Of a DNA stretch of 64,000 nucleotides, positions 54,202 through 64,000 are shown piece by piece. The DNA is taken from positions 1-64,000 of the forward strand of contig NZ_ML058601.1 in the NCBI RefSeq assembly GCF_003635165.1, read 5' to 3'. The stretch comes from Burkholderia sp. Nafp2/4-1b (GTDB taxonomy: Bacteria; Pseudomonadota; Gammaproteobacteria; Burkholderiales; Burkholderiaceae). Under the pieces are notes generated by a model, which ran no database searches, was not told the DNA's origin, and saw only the letters and a program-made list of their open reading frames with translations. Position 1 is the stretch's first letter; every line of letters begins with the position of its first letter. Both the position numbers and the translations under genes were made by a program.

Positions 54202-54696
54202 TCACACGCGTACGTACTGGGCCATGCCGTCGGGCAGGAGCTGCTTCAGCTCGTGCACGCCCTGTTCGGCGATAGGACGCAATAGCGCATTGCGCCAGAA
54301 ATCCTGTTTGGGCAATTCGGTCAGCCCGGCCGCCGCGACCAGCAGCAGCACCAGCACGCAGCCGCGCACAAGCCCGAACATCATGCCCAGCGAACGATCG
54401 ACCCCGCCGAGGCCCGTCGCCTGCGCGATCCGCGACAACAGCGCGTTGCCGACACCGGCGACGAACACGACGCCGATCACGATCAGCGCGAACGCGAGCA
54501 CCCACTGGGTCAACGCGCCGCCCGGCCAGTTCGCCGGAATATACGGCACCACCAGACCGACATAGCGGGCCGCGATCACAATTGCCGCGATCCAGCCGAT
54601 CAGCCCGAAAATCTCCGAGACGAAACCGCGCCATGCGCCACGCAGCGCAGACAACGCGATCACCGCCAATACAGCGTAGTCGAAAGCCGTCAGCAT
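54202..54696 (-). CDS. cvpA: CvpA family membrane protein
   Basis: 164 residues with four hydrophobic spans (DYAVLAVIALSALRGAWRGFVSEIFGLIGWIAAI at the N-terminus is the CvpA signature). Known from colicin V production in E. coli; the wider function concerns the envelope. Directly upstream of purF and 6 bp after the SPOR gene. Confidence 0.92.
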   Translation of the reverse strand: MLTAFDYAVLAVIALSALRGAWRGFVSEIFGLIGWIAAIVIAARYVGLVVPYIPANWPGGALTQWVLAFALIVIGVVFVAGVGNALLSRIAQATGLGGVDRSLGMMFGLVRGCVLVLLLVAAAGLTELPKQDFWRNALLRPIAEQGVHELKQLLPDGMAQYVRV

Positions 54697-54702
54697 CGCA
54701 CG

Positions 54703-55551
54703 TTACTGCGTGAGTCCGGCTTCGCGCACCTTCGCGATCGCGGCGGACGCCGCCGCGCGATCCGCAAACGGGCCGGCACGCAGCAGTGTAGCCGTGCTGC
54801 CGTCCGCCTGCTTGCGATGCTCGACATATGCGGGCACACCCGCCGATTTCAACTTGGTGGCCCACGAACGGGCCGTCGTGTCGTCCTTGAACGAGCCGAG
54901 CTGCACCGCGAAGCGCGCACCGGCCGGCGATGCGGGTGACGATGCGTCGCCGCTGTCGGCCGCCGCGTCGGCATTCGCGACCGTCGCGGGGGCCGGCTTG
55001 GGCGCAGCCGGCTTCGCCGCCGGCGCGGCCGCGGCCGGCTTGGCGACGGGCTTCGGCGGCGTCACGCTCGCCGTGGTCGTCGCGGTCGACGTATCGGGTT
55101 TCGCGGCCGGCTTCGCCGCATCCTTCGCTGCGGGCGCGGGCACGGCCGCCACCGCGACATCGGAGGCCGGCGGCTCGTCGTGGGCGACGCCCGCCTGCAC
55201 GTCGGACACGTCGTCGTCACGCGGCGCGACCGCCTGATGCGCAGGCCGGTTCGGGATGTCGATCGCGATGTCGTCCGTCACCGGCTTCGGGTGCGAATCG
55301 AGCACCATCGGCAGCACGATCACCGCGGCGACGACGAGCGCGATCGCGCCGACGAGGCGCCGGCGGGCGCGCTGCTTTTCAGGAAGGGTCGGATCGAGGA
55401 GCAGTGCGTCCGATTCCGGACGCTCGGTGCGGCGCGTGCGACGCTCGACGCGTTCAGTGCGCTCCGTGCGCACGTTCCGGGAGGCCCCGGTACGACCGCC
55501 GCGCCGGGTGGGCGCGTCGTCGTCTTTCTTGCCGAACGAGAAAATTCCCAT
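54703..55551 (-). CDS. SPOR-domain protein (DedD-like)
   Basis: 282 residues: a cytoplasmic N-terminus (SFGKKDDDAPTRRGG), one membrane helix (LVGAIALVVAAVIVLPMVL), a long Ala/Pro/Lys-rich periplasmic linker and a C-terminal SPOR domain (FAVQLGSFKDDTTARSWATKLKSAG, TLLRAGPFADRAAASAAIAKV). SPOR domains bind denuded septal glycan strands, and DedD-type proteins help cell division. It is placed between folC and cvpA as in many Proteobacteria. Confidence 0.9.
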   Translation of the reverse strand: MGIFSFGKKDDDAPTRRGGRTGASRNVRTERTERVERRTRRTERPESDALLLDPTLPEKQRARRRLVGAIALVVAAVIVLPMVLDSHPKPVTDDIAIDIPNRPAHQAVAPRDDDVSDVQAGVAHDEPPASDVAVAAVPAPAAKDAAKPAAKPDTSTATTTASVTPPKPVAKPAAAAPAAKPAAPKPAPATVANADAAADSGDASSPASPAGARFAVQLGSFKDDTTARSWATKLKSAGVPAYVEHRKQADGSTATLLRAGPFADRAAASAAIAKVREAGLTQ

Positions 55552-55580
55552 GAATGGCTGAGTCCGAAACTGCCCGTCAG

Positions 55581-56891
55581 TCAGTGTTGCTGCGATTTCC
55601 GGTAGGCCATCACACCTGCCACCGTATGGAAACTGCCGAAAACCACGATTCTATCATTCTCGGATGCTCTTTTTAGTGCATCGCGAAACGCGTCGGCGGG
55701 CGACGCGAAGCGCGTCACGCTCGAATCGGCCCCCTCCTCCACGCCGGCCTTGCGCAGCGCGGCTTCGAGCTGCTCCGCGCTGGCCGCGCGCGGCAGCGGC
55801 AGGTCGGTCACGCACCAGTGGTCGATCTCGCCCTTCAGGTGCCGCAGCACGCCGTCGATGTCCTTGTCGTGCATCGCGCCGAACACCGCGTACGTGTACG
55901 GGAAGAAGCCCATGTTGCCGAGATTCTGCTCGAGCACGGCCGCCGCATGCGGGTTGTGCGCGACGTCGAGCACGATCGCCGGCTTGCCGGGCAGCACCTG
56001 GAAGCGCCCCGGCAGCTCGACGTTCGCGAGCCCGAGCCGGATGTCCTGCGCGGACACCGGCAGCACCGGGCGCAGCGCCTCGAGCGCGGCCAGCGCGGCC
56101 GATGCATTGATCAGCTGGTTCGCACCGCGCAGCGCCGGATACGCAAGGGCCGGATAGCGCTTGTCGCGGCCGAGGTAGCTCCATTGCTGGCGCTCCGCGC
56201 CCGGCTGCGCTTCATAGCGGAAATCGCGCCCGACCAGCCACAGGTCGGCGCCGATCGCGGCCGCATGCTCGACGAGCGTGTTCGGCACCGCGGGATCGCC
56301 GCAGATCGCCGGCTTGCCCGCGCGGAAGATCCCCGCCTTCTCGAACGCGATCTTCTCGCGCGTGTCGCCGAGGTATTCGGTGTGGTCGATGTCGATGCTC
56401 GTGACGATCGCGCAATCGGTATCGATGATATTGACCGCATCGAGCCGGCCGCCGAGGCCGACTTCGAGGATCACCGCGTCGAGCCCGCGCGATGCGAACA
56501 GGTGCAGGATCGCGAGCGTCGTGAATTCGAAGTACGTGAGCGACACCGGCTCGGGCAGCGACGTGCGCGCCGCTTCGACGGCCTCGAAGTGCGGCAGCAG
56601 CTCGGCATCGCTGACCTGCTGCCCGTTCACGCGCGCGCGCTCGGCGAATTCGAGCAGGTGCGGCGACGTGTGGCAGCCGACCTTGTAGCCCGCGTTCACG
56701 AGAACCGCCTCGAGGAACGCACAGGTCGAGCCCTTGCCGTTCGTGCCGCCGACCGTGATCACGGGGCAAGCGAATTCGAGCTGCAGCGCCGCCTTGACCT
56801 GCCCGATGCGGGTCAGGCCCATGTCGATGCCGACCGGGTGCGCGCGTTCGAGATGCGAAAGCCACGCGTCGAGAGTGGGAAAAGTGCTCAT
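55581..56891 (-). CDS. folC: Bifunctional folylpolyglutamate/dihydrofolate synthase
   Basis: 436 residues with the Mur-ligase-like P-loop VGGTNGKGSTCAFLEAVL, SPHLLEFAERARVNG, the central SIDIDHTEYLGDTREKIAFEKAGIFR and the C-terminal DVAHNPHAAAVLEQNL. It makes dihydrofolate and adds glutamates. It lies about 100 bp after accD, the normal order. Confidence 0.96.
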   Translation of the reverse strand: MSTFPTLDAWLSHLERAHPVGIDMGLTRIGQVKAALQLEFACPVITVGGTNGKGSTCAFLEAVLVNAGYKVGCHTSPHLLEFAERARVNGQQVSDAELLPHFEAVEAARTSLPEPVSLTYFEFTTLAILHLFASRGLDAVILEVGLGGRLDAVNIIDTDCAIVTSIDIDHTEYLGDTREKIAFEKAGIFRAGKPAICGDPAVPNTLVEHAAAIGADLWLVGRDFRYEAQPGAERQQWSYLGRDKRYPALAYPALRGANQLINASAALAALEALRPVLPVSAQDIRLGLANVELPGRFQVLPGKPAIVLDVAHNPHAAAVLEQNLGNMGFFPYTYAVFGAMHDKDIDGVLRHLKGEIDHWCVTDLPLPRAASAEQLEAALRKAGVEEGADSSVTRFASPADAFRDALKRASENDRIVVFGSFHTVAGVMAYRKSQQH

Positions 56892-56990
56892 CGGATCAAA
56901 TCTGGATCGATACCGCCACTACGCCAAAAAACGAAGCGCGCCGCCTGACGCTGGAGCCAGGCGACGCGCAGAGTTCACCACTTGCGCCGG

Positions 56991-57863
56991 TCAGGCCAGC
57001 GCGTCGGCCGGCTGTCGCTGCAGCAGCGCGAGCAACTGCGCGATCTCGTCGCGCATCTTGCGGCGATCGACGATCATGTCGATCGCGCCCGTCTTCAGCA
57101 GGAATTCCGCACGCTGGAAGCCTTCCGGCAGCTTCTCGCGCACCGTCTGCTCGATCACGCGCGGGCCGGCGAAGCCGATCAGCGCCTTCGGCTCGGCGAT
57201 CACGACGTCGCCGAGGAACGCGAAGCTCGCCGACACGCCGCCCATCGTCGGGTCGGTCAGCACCGAGATGAACGGCAGCTTGGCTTCGGCCAGCTTCGTC
57301 AGCATCGCGGTGGTCTTGGCCATTTGCATCAGCGACAGCAGGCTTTCCTGCATCCGTGCGCCGCCCGACGCCGTGAAGCAGATGAAGGGCACGTGCTGTT
57401 CCAGTGCGTTCTGCGCGCCGCGCGCGAAACGCTCGCCGACGACCGAACCCATCGAGCCGCCCATGAACGAGAACTCGAAACAGGCCGCGACGACGGGCAG
57501 CGTGTGGATCGCGCCGCCCATCACGACCATTGCGTCGGTCTCGCCCGTCTCGTCCATCGCTTCCTTCAGACGATCGGGATACTTGCGGCTGTCCTTGAAC
57601 TTCAGCGAGTCGACCGGCACGATTTCCTGGCCGATTTCATAGCGGCCTTCCGGATCGAGCAACCCGTCGAGACGCTCACGTGCGCCAATGCGCATGTGGT
57701 GATCGCACTTCGGGCACACGTGCAGGTTCGCATCCACGTCGTTGCGGTACAGCACGGCCTCGCAGGACGGGCATTTGACCCACAGGCCTTCCGGAATGCC
57801 CTTGCGGCTTTTCGGGTCGGTCTGCTTGATCTTCGGCGGCAACAGTTTGTCGAGCCAGCTCAT
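56991..57863 (-). CDS. accD: Acetyl-CoA carboxylase carboxyltransferase beta subunit
   Basis: 290 residues with the N-terminal zinc ribbon ([23 protein letters not shown]) and the crotonase-like core ([64 protein letters not shown]). It makes malonyl-CoA with AccA, BirA-biotinylated AccB and AccC, which are elsewhere. Confidence 0.97.
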   Translation of the reverse strand: MSWLDKLLPPKIKQTDPKSRKGIPEGLWVKCPSCEAVLYRNDVDANLHVCPKCDHHMRIGARERLDGLLDPEGRYEIGQEIVPVDSLKFKDSRKYPDRLKEAMDETGETDAMVVMGGAIHTLPVVAACFEFSFMGGSMGSVVGERFARGAQNALEQHVPFICFTASGGARMQESLLSLMQMAKTTAMLTKLAEAKLPFISVLTDPTMGGVSASFAFLGDVVIAEPKALIGFAGPRVIEQTVREKLPEGFQRAEFLLKTGAIDMIVDRRKMRDEIAQLLALLQRQPADALA

Positions 57864-57930
57864 CGTGTATGTTTCCCTGTTCCGTGGCGGGGCGGGCCGG
57901 GCGGCCCGGCCCCGCTTCCTTGTGTTGTGT

Positions 57931-58749
57931 TTATCGCGCTGCCTGGCCGGCGCCGTCCAGGGCGGCGCGCAGTTCGGCGATGAATGCCTTCAGCGCGGCG
58001 GCGGCGCCCTCCGGCGCGGCGCTCTCGAGCAGCTGCACCAGGCGGCTGCCGATCACGACGGCGTCCGACACTTCGGCCACCGCGCGCGCCGTCTCGGCGT
58101 CGCGGATCCCGAAGCCGACGCCCACCGGAACCGGCACGCGCGACTTGATGGCCGGGATTTTACCCGCAATGCTCGAAACATCCAGATTTCCGGCGCCGGT
58201 CACGCCCTTGAGCGACACGTAATACACGTAGCCGCTCGCGATCTTGCCCACGTCGGCGATGCGCTCGTCGGTCGACGTCGGCGCGAGCAGGAAGATCGGA
58301 TCGATCTGCGCGCCGCGCATTTTCTCGGCGAACACGCCCGCTTCCTCGGGCGGATAGTCGACGACGAGCACGCCGTCGACACCGGCCGCCTGCGCTTCGG
58401 TCGCGAACGTGTCGACGCCCATGCGCTCGATCGGGTTCGCATAGCCCATCAGCACGACGGGGGTTTTCTGGTCGGTCTCGCGAAAGCGCTTCACGTCGGC
58501 GAGCACGCTCGCCAGCGTGACGCCGCGCGCGAGCGCGCGTTCCGACGAGCGCTGGATCACCGGGCCGTCGGCCATCGGGTCCGAGAACGGCACGCCGAGC
58601 TCGATCACGTCGGCGCCGCCTTCGGCGAGCGCGTGCATGAATTCGACGGTCTTCGCGGGATCGGGGTCGCCGGCCGTGATGAACGGGATCAGGCCCTTGC
58701 GGCCCTGTTCGGCGAGTGCGGCGAAGGTCTGCTGGATACGGGAGGACAT
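57931..58749 (-). CDS. trpA: Tryptophan synthase alpha subunit
   Basis: 272 residues. The catalytic Glu and Asp sit in [23 protein letters not shown], followed by [22 protein letters not shown] and [11 protein letters not shown]. It cleaves indole-3-glycerol phosphate to indole for TrpB. The ATG at 58747-58749 follows GGAGGA. It is separated from trpB by a DNA methyltransferase gene. Confidence 0.97.
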   Translation of the reverse strand: MSSRIQQTFAALAEQGRKGLIPFITAGDPDPAKTVEFMHALAEGGADVIELGVPFSDPMADGPVIQRSSERALARGVTLASVLADVKRFRETDQKTPVVLMGYANPIERMGVDTFATEAQAAGVDGVLVVDYPPEEAGVFAEKMRGAQIDPIFLLAPTSTDERIADVGKIASGYVYYVSLKGVTGAGNLDVSSIAGKIPAIKSRVPVPVGVGFGIRDAETARAVAEVSDAVVIGSRLVQLLESAAPEGAAAALKAFIAELRAALDGAGQAAR

Positions 58750-58790
58750 GGCAATTTTCCTTGATGCGATCGGCATGGCGGCGGCGCGAC

Positions 58791-59642
58791 TCACGCGCAC
58801 GCCTGCGCGGCGAGCGCGCTCACGCGCTCGTGCGCGATCGCGCAATAACTTTCGTTGATCTCGTAGCCGACGAAGTCGCGCCCCTGCCGCGCGCAGGCCA
58901 CCGCGGTCGTGCCGCTGCCCATGAACGGATCGAGCACGCGGCCGCCCGGCGGGCAGCTCGCGAGCACCATCCGCTCGATGATTTCCAGCGGCTTCTGGGT
59001 CGGATGATCGACGCGCTCCGCGTGCTGCCGATGCAGGCGCGAGACCGACCAGACGTCCTTCGGGTTGTAGCCCATCTCCAGCCACTTGCTGCCTTCGAAC
59101 AGCTTGCGCGAGCGGGCCTTCTTCGTGTCGGCGTCGTACGGGATGCGGACCGGATCGAGATCGAAGTAATACGCTTTGGAAACCGCGAAAAAGCCGATGT
59201 TGTCGTGCACCGACGTGAAACGGCGCGTCGTGCCGCCCATGCTCGGCACGCGCCGGTCCCAGATGATCTCGTTGACCATCGTGAGCCTCGTCTTCAGGAA
59301 GCTGAAGATTTCCGGCGCGTACTGCCACGTGCAGAAGATGTACATCGACCCGCTCGGCTTGAGCTTCGGAATCGCGAGCTCGAGCCACTCGCGCGTCCAC
59401 GCGAGGAAATCGTCGCCCGAGCGCTTGTCCGAGTCGTTGCCGTAGTCCTTGCCGAGCCCGTACGGCGGATCGGCGACGATCAGGTCGATCGACGCATCCG
59501 GCAGGCGCGCGGCTTCGATCAGAAAATCGCGGTTGTGCAGCTCGATCCCGGCCGACAGTGCGCGCGGCACGGCGAGGACGGGCTGCCCCGCCTCCGCTTC
59601 GCTCGCGGCGCCGCCGGCCGGTTGTTCGATCAGGTCACGCAT
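58791..59642 (-). CDS. Orphan DNA methyltransferase, beta class (N4/N6)
   Basis: 283 residues. The catalytic [13 protein letters not shown] comes first and the SAM-binding [25 protein letters not shown] near the C-terminus, with a target-recognition region between: the beta-class order. [13 protein letters not shown] precedes the SAM site. No restriction gene is nearby. From memory, a methyltransferase at this trp location in B. cenocepacia modifies GTWWAC; I infer the same role here. It overlaps nothing but is packed in the trp operon (10 bp after trpB). Confidence 0.9.
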   Translation of the reverse strand: MRDLIEQPAGGAASEAEAGQPVLAVPRALSAGIELHNRDFLIEAARLPDASIDLIVADPPYGLGKDYGNDSDKRSGDDFLAWTREWLELAIPKLKPSGSMYIFCTWQYAPEIFSFLKTRLTMVNEIIWDRRVPSMGGTTRRFTSVHDNIGFFAVSKAYYFDLDPVRIPYDADTKKARSRKLFEGSKWLEMGYNPKDVWSVSRLHRQHAERVDHPTQKPLEIIERMVLASCPPGGRVLDPFMGSGTTAVACARQGRDFVGYEINESYCAIAHERVSALAAQACA

Positions 59643-59651
59643 CGGGCGGGG

Positions 59652-60845
59652 TCAGAGGACGAGGCCCGATCGCTCGGCGACCGTGTGCATGTCCTTGTCG
59701 CCGCGGCCCGACAGGTTGACGAGCAGGATCTTGTCCTTCGGCAACGTCGGCGCGAGCTTCACGCCATACGCGATCGCGTGGCTCGACTCGAGCGCGGGGA
59801 TGATCCCCTCGATCCGGCAGCAGTCGTGGAACGCCTTCAGCGCCTCGTCGTCGGTGATCGGCACGTACTGCGCGCGGCCGCTGTCCTTCAGCCATGCGTG
59901 CTCGGGGCCGACGCCCGGGTAGTCGAGGCCGGCCGACACCGAATGGGTCTCGATGATCTGGCCGTTGTCGTCCTGCAGCAGGTACGTGCGGTTGCCGTGC
60001 AGCACGCCGGGGCTGCCGGCGATCAGCGACGCCGCGTGACGGCCGGTGTCCAGACCGTCGCCGGCCGCTTCGACGCCGATCAGCTGCACCGAGGTATCGT
60101 CGATGTACGGATAGAAGATGCCCATCGCGTTCGAACCGCCGCCGACGCACGCGATCACCGCATCCGGCTGGCGGCCGGCGAGCTCGGGCATCTGCACCTT
60201 GCACTCGTCGCCGATCACGCGCTGGAAGTCGCGCACCATCACCGGATACGGGTGCGGGCCCGCGACCGTACCGATGATGTAGAACGTGCTTTCGATGTTG
60301 GTGACCCAGTCGCGCATCGCCTCGTTCAGCGCGTCCTTCAGCGTGCGCGAACCCGATTCGACCGGCACGACCGTAGCTCCAAGCAGCTTCATCCGGTAGA
60401 CGTTCGCGGCCTGGCGGCGCACGTCCTCGGCGCCCATGTAGACGATGCACTCCATCCCGAAGCGCGCACAGATCGTCGCGGTCGCGACGCCGTGCTGGCC
60501 GGCGCCCGTCTCGGCGATCACGCGCTTCTTGCCCATCCGCTTCGCGAGAAGCGCCTGGCCGATCACGTTGTTGATCTTGTGCGCGCCGGTGTGGTTCAGG
60601 TCCTCGCGCTTCAGGTAGATCTGCGCGCCGCCGAGCATCTCGCTCCAGCGCTGCGCGTGATAGATCGGCGACGGACGGCCGACGAAATACTTCAGTTCAC
60701 GCTCGTATTCGGCGATGAAATCGGGGTCGTTCCGGAATTTTTCATACGCCGTGCGCAGTTCGTCCAGCGCGTGAATGAGCGTTTCGGCGACGAACACGCC
60801 GCCATACGGGCCGAAGTGGCCGCGATCATCAGGAAGGTTGTACAT
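59652..60845 (-). CDS. trpB: Tryptophan synthase beta subunit
   Basis: 397 residues. The PLP lysine lies in [49 protein letters not shown] and [10 protein letters not shown] follow. It joins indole and serine to tryptophan. Between trpF and the methyltransferase. Confidence 0.98.
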   Translation of the reverse strand: MYNLPDDRGHFGPYGGVFVAETLIHALDELRTAYEKFRNDPDFIAEYERELKYFVGRPSPIYHAQRWSEMLGGAQIYLKREDLNHTGAHKINNVIGQALLAKRMGKKRVIAETGAGQHGVATATICARFGMECIVYMGAEDVRRQAANVYRMKLLGATVVPVESGSRTLKDALNEAMRDWVTNIESTFYIIGTVAGPHPYPVMVRDFQRVIGDECKVQMPELAGRQPDAVIACVGGGSNAMGIFYPYIDDTSVQLIGVEAAGDGLDTGRHAASLIAGSPGVLHGNRTYLLQDDNGQIIETHSVSAGLDYPGVGPEHAWLKDSGRAQYVPITDDEALKAFHDCCRIEGIIPALESSHAIAYGVKLAPTLPKDKILLVNLSGRGDKDMHTVAERSGLVL

Positions 60846-60900
60846 GGTGTCTCTCTCGATCGGTCGGTGCGCCCCGCCTTTGGGGCCGCACCGGCTTGCA

Positions 60901-61602
60901 TCACCCGGCGTCCGCTTCGCGCACCGCGCGTACGAACGCCGCCATCCGGGCGTGATCCTTCACGCCCTTCGCGCCCTCTACTTCGATGCCACTCGAGACA
61001 TCGACAGCAAACGGACGCAACTGGCGGATCGCATCACCGACGTTTTGCGCGCTCAAGCCACCACTCAAAACGGCCCGATGCGCGAGCTCTGCGGGAATAA
61101 GAGACCAATCGAAGACCTTGCCGCTACCGCCGTAGTCCGGCACCAGGGTGTCGAACAGGAGGCCGCGCGCTTTCGAATAATGAAGCGCTAATTCTACCAA
61201 ATCGGCGCGCTGCGTCGAGGGGCCGACGCGCACTGCGCGCAACCACGGCAGGCGCGCCGCGCGACCGAGGGCGTCGCACTGCTCGGGCGTCTCGTCGCCG
61301 TGGAATTGCAGCACCGTCAGCGGCACGTCGCGCACGACGGCCTCGATCTCGGCTTCGGTCGCGTTCACGAACAGCCCGACCACCGACACGAACGGCGGCG
61401 CGAGGCTCGCGAGCTCGGCCGCCTGCGCGATCGACACCGCGCGCGGGCTCTTCGGATAGAACACCAGGCCGATCGCGTCGGCGCCGAGCGCAGCCGCGTG
61501 CAGCACGTCCTCGGGGCGCGACAGGCCGCACAGCTTGATGCGCGTGCGCGGCGCGAGCGCTGCCGCGGCGGAAGTCGAAGAAGACACGGCGTGATCCGTC
61601 AT
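60901..61602 (-). CDS. trpF: Phosphoribosylanthranilate isomerase
   Basis: 233 residues from the ATG at 61600-61602, which overlaps the truA stop. The barrel motifs are [55 protein letters not shown] and [10 protein letters not shown], with VDVSSGIEV at the phosphate site. An 18-residue Ser/Ala N-terminal extension precedes the barrel. Upstream truA coupling is typical of Burkholderia. A longer frame starting earlier in truA is a shadow. Confidence 0.96.
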   Translation of the reverse strand: MTDHAVSSSTSAAAALAPRTRIKLCGLSRPEDVLHAAALGADAIGLVFYPKSPRAVSIAQAAELASLAPPFVSVVGLFVNATEAEIEAVVRDVPLTVLQFHGDETPEQCDALGRAARLPWLRAVRVGPSTQRADLVELALHYSKARGLLFDTLVPDYGGSGKVFDWSLIPAELAHRAVLSGGLSAQNVGDAIRQLRPFAVDVSSGIEVEGAKGVKDHARMAAFVRAVREADAG

Positions 61603-62414
61603 GATGGTGGGTCCAGATCGGCCCAGACGCTGCTCCACGGCACGCTGCCGAGCTGCGCGGGCGGGACGGCGAATTCCGCCGGGTAGCCGACGTGGGCCAG
61701 GTACAGCCCGTCGGCCATGAACGTGGGTGCGGCGAGATTGCGATCGCGGCCGGCCAGTACGTCGGCGAGCCAGTCCGCCGGATAGCGGCCGCGCCCGACC
61801 GCGACGAGGCAGCCCATCAGGTTGCGCACCATGTGATGCAGGAACGCGTTCGCGCGGAAGCGGAAATGAATGAAGTTGCCCGCGCGTCGCACGTCGATCT
61901 GGTACAGGTGTTTGACCGGCGTCTTCGACTGGCATTCCGACGAACGAAACGACGAGAAATCGTGCTCGCCGATCAGGTGCGCGGCGGCGGCGCGCATCGC
62001 GTCGTCGTCGAGCGGCGTGTGGATCCAGCCCGACCGGCCGGCCAGCATCGGCGAGCGCACGGGATGCACGTACAGCGCGTAGTAGTAGGTGCGTTCGAAC
62101 GCCGAGAAACGCGCGTGGAACGTGTCCGGCATCGGCTTCGCCCACTGCACCGACACTGTCGACGGCAGGAACGCGTTGGTGCCGCGCACCCACGAGAAAT
62201 CCGTGCGGTCGAGTTCCGTGTCGAAATGCACGACCTGGCCGAGCCCGTGCACGCCCGTGTCGGTCCGCCCCGCGACCGTCGTGTGCAGCGGCACGCACGC
62301 GAATTCGCCGAGCGCACGCTCGAGTGCATCCTGCACGGTCTTGCCGTGCGGCTGCGCCTGCCAGCCGCAGAACGCCGCGCCGTCGTACTGAATCCCGAGC
62401 GCGATCCGCATCAC
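61599..62414 (-). CDS. truA: tRNA pseudouridine(38-40) synthase
   Basis: 271 residues. [20 protein letters not shown] opens the protein and the catalytic Asp is in [21 protein letters not shown]; later [21 protein letters not shown]. It modifies the anticodon stem-loop of tRNAs. It overlaps fimV and trpF by 4 bp at each end. Confidence 0.97.
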   Translation of the reverse strand: MMRIALGIQYDGAAFCGWQAQPHGKTVQDALERALGEFACVPLHTTVAGRTDTGVHGLGQVVHFDTELDRTDFSWVRGTNAFLPSTVSVQWAKPMPDTFHARFSAFERTYYYALYVHPVRSPMLAGRSGWIHTPLDDDAMRAAAAHLIGEHDFSSFRSSECQSKTPVKHLYQIDVRRAGNFIHFRFRANAFLHHMVRNLMGCLVAVGRGRYPADWLADVLAGRDRNLAAPTFMADGLYLAHVGYPAEFAVPPAQLGSVPWSSVWADLDPPS

Positions 62415-64000
62415 GCCTCGTCCGCCAGTTTCGCGAGCAGCGCGCGTGCATCGTCGCGCGTCGCGGCGTCGTTCGCGTCGACCACTTCCTGCAGCAGCGT
62501 GCGCGCGCCGGACAGGTCGCCCAGTTCGACGTACTCGGACGCGAGATCCAGCTTGTTGCGGGCGATGCGCGCGAGCTCCTCCGGCGTCAGTGCCGGCAAC
62601 ACGGCGCCCGGCGTGGACGGCAGGTCGAGGTCGAAATCCAGCTTCAGCGCGCCGAACTGCGCGCCCCCGAGCGGCGGCAGCGACGACGGCGTGGATGCGC
62701 CCGCAGCGTGAGGTGCGGGCGTGGATGCATCCGGATCCCAGTCGAACTCGTCGTCCTGGTCGGCTGAATGTTCCGGGGACAGACCGTTCACGCCGACGTG
62801 CGGAGGCGCGGCGGATTGACCGTTAGTTGCGATATGCTCGCCTGCGGCTCGCCCCTCTTCCTCGGCCTGCTCGTCCGCGGCACGCGGCGGCAGCGGCATG
62901 TCGAGGCTGTTGAGCGCGCTGATCGCGTTCTGCATCAGCGCCGCGTGCTGCGCGTCGTTGGTCGCTGCGGCGGGTGCTGCGACGGGCTCGTCCGCCGCCG
63001 GTTCCGCGACGGGCTTCACGTCGTGCGCGGCCGACGCTGCGTCGATGTCGGGCGCGACGTGCGCAGACGGCCCTTCCGCCTGCTCGTCATGCGGCTTCGC
63101 CGCTTCCGGCGACGACGCGACCTCGGGTTTGTGCGTCTCGACCGACTCGGCCGCTGCGGCGGCCGCCGTGACCAGATTCACGTCGCCCGCCGCGTCGCGG
63201 GCCACCGGCGTCTCGGGGAGGATCGGCGGCGACGGTTCGGTGCGCGCGACGGGCGCAGAAGGCGCTTCCACTTGCTCGTCGTGCGGCTTTGCCGTATCCG
63301 GCGACGACGCGACCTCGGGTTCGTGCATCTCGACCGTCTCGGCCGCTGCGGCAGCCGCCGTAACCAGACTCAGGTCGCCGGCCGCGTCGCGGGCCAGTGG
63401 CGTCTCGGGGAGGATCGGCGGCAACGGTTCGGCGGATGCGACAGGCGACGGCGATGCATCGGCATCGCCAGCAGCCGCGACGCCGGAGGCCGGCGTGATG
63501 TCGTCGGCCGAGCGCGCTTTGCGGCGTTTGCGCCAGGCAAACCCGGCCGCAAGCACGACCACGGCCGCGCCGGCCGCCGCGGCCGGACGCCAGTCGATCT
63601 GTTCCGAACCGCGTACGGGTGCGGCGGCCGGCGCCGGCACGGCCGCCTGCACGGGCGCCGATGCCGGCTGTACCGCACTCGCGGCCACACCGGACGCCGC
63701 TTCGCTCGCGGCCGCAGACGACGCGGCAGCGGATGCCCCCGCGTCGTTTGCAGCGGGACGCGGCACAGCGGGTGTCGGTACAGGCGCCGGTGCAACGTTG
63801 TTCGTCGCGGCGGGCTTGCCGATTCCGTGCTTCTGCAGCTCCATCAGCACGCGGTTCTTCAGCGCGAGCAGTTGCTGCAGGCTCGACGGCCGCGGCTGCG
63901 ATGCGCCCGCGACGGGGGCCGCCGCGGACGGTTCGTGCATGCGTTGCGCCGGATTGCCCGGTACCGACTGGATAGCGGCTTCGCTTGCCGACGACGGCGC
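62411..64000 (-). CDS. fimV: FimV-like protein (N-terminal part outside window)
   Basis: The frame is open to the window edge, so the true start is beyond 64000; at least 529 residues are seen. A membrane helix ([25 protein letters not shown]) separates a Pro/Ala-rich periplasmic side from a long acidic cytoplasmic region. The cytoplasmic region has two copies of a 64-residue repeat. The C-terminus ([26 protein letters not shown]) is the FimV TPR-like domain. FimV/HubP proteins organise cell poles and type IV pili. Confidence 0.88.
   Translation of the reverse strand, partial: APSSASEAAIQSVPGNPAQRMHEPSAAAPVAGASQPRPSSLQQLLALKNRVLMELQKHGIGKPAATNNVAPAPVPTPAVPRPAANDAGASAAASSAAASEAASGVAASAVQPASAPVQAAVPAPAAAPVRGSEQIDWRPAAAAGAAVVVLAAGFAWRKRRKARSADDITPASGVAAAGDADASPSPVASAEPLPPILPETPLARDAAGDLSLVTAAAAAAETVEMHEPEVASSPDTAKPHDEQVEAPSAPVARTEPSPPILPETPVARDAAGDVNLVTAAAAAAESVETHKPEVASSPEAAKPHDEQAEGPSAHVAPDIDAASAAHDVKPVAEPAADEPVAAPAAATNDAQHAALMQNAISALNSLDMPLPPRAADEQAEEEGRAAGEHIATNGQSAAPPHVGVNGLSPEHSADQDDEFDWDPDASTPAPHAAGASTPSSLPPLGGAQFGALKLDFDLDLPSTPGAVLPALTPEELARIARNKLDLASEYVELGDLSGARTLLQEVVDANDAATRDDARALLAKLADEA
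63045..63430 (-). repeat. 192-bp tandem duplication within fimV
   Basis: Two 64-residue units beginning [30 protein letters not shown] follow each other (the P-ILPETP blocks at about 63390-63427 and 63198-63235). They differ at a dozen or so residues. Confidence 0.8.

Overview
The window is GC-rich and its gene content points to a Burkholderia, most likely of the cepacia complex. The evidence is a complete cepacian bce-II exopolysaccharide block, an orphan DNA methyltransferase lodged inside a trpF-trpB-trpA-accD-folC-cvpA-purF-metZ run, and a Neisseria/Burkholderia-type porin. Placing it on the second chromosome is my inference from remembered gene order in related genomes.

Region 1 (1-22258) is the right-hand part of a lambda-like prophage; its left end lies outside the window. 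The integrase abuts the 3' end of the selenocysteine tRNA gene selC. The leftward (minus) arm reads from the switch outward: cro-like gene, small early genes, CII-like (CP76) regulator, Rha regulator, an O-type replication initiator with a probable origin inside its coding sequence, DnaB helicase, ParB-like protein, winged-helix protein, YbcO/DUF1364-type nuclease, a Q-position gene, a BrnTA toxin-antitoxin cargo unit, a membrane protein between terminators, a second Rha protein, a macrodomain protein, then terminase small and large subunits, gpW and portal. The rightward arm holds the CI/S24 repressor, an AT-rich gene-free stretch full of perfect dyads, KilA-N and BRO-N proteins, conserved phage genes including DUF2303, an excisionase-like gene and the integrase.

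Region 2 (22259-31520) is a self-contained selenoprotein unit on the minus strand: fdnG-fdnH-fdnI-fdhE-selA-selB-selC. fdnG has an in-frame UGA with a recognisable bacterial SECIS hairpin. The cluster therefore encodes both a Sec-dependent, Tat-exported formate dehydrogenase and the tRNA, synthase and elongation factor needed to make it.

Region 3 (31655-36134) holds a YihY-family membrane protein, a general porin, a PhnB/VOC protein and an HU-like protein with a Lys/Ala-rich tail. Region 4 (36403-51068) matches the cepacian bce-II cluster in the order bceU-bceT-(small ORF)-bceS-bceR-bceQ-bceP-bceO-bceN-bceM: three acyltransferases, a UDP-glucose pyrophosphorylase, a double-domain glycosyltransferase, a flippase, a periplasmic propeller protein and the GDP-D-rhamnose pathway enzymes.

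Region 5 (51107-64000) is a minus-strand housekeeping run: fimV (5' end outside the window), truA, trpF, trpB, DNA methyltransferase, trpA, accD, folC, a SPOR protein, cvpA, purF and metZ. A probable SAM-II riboswitch with a downstream terminator separates purF from metZ.

The most notable signals are the origin-like repeat arrays in the phage initiator gene (including four 13-bp repeats out of register with the codons), the hairpin-rich gene-free region next to the repressor, the apparently leaderless repressor/cro transcripts, an opposite-strand gene inside the early operon, and the riboswitch before metZ.
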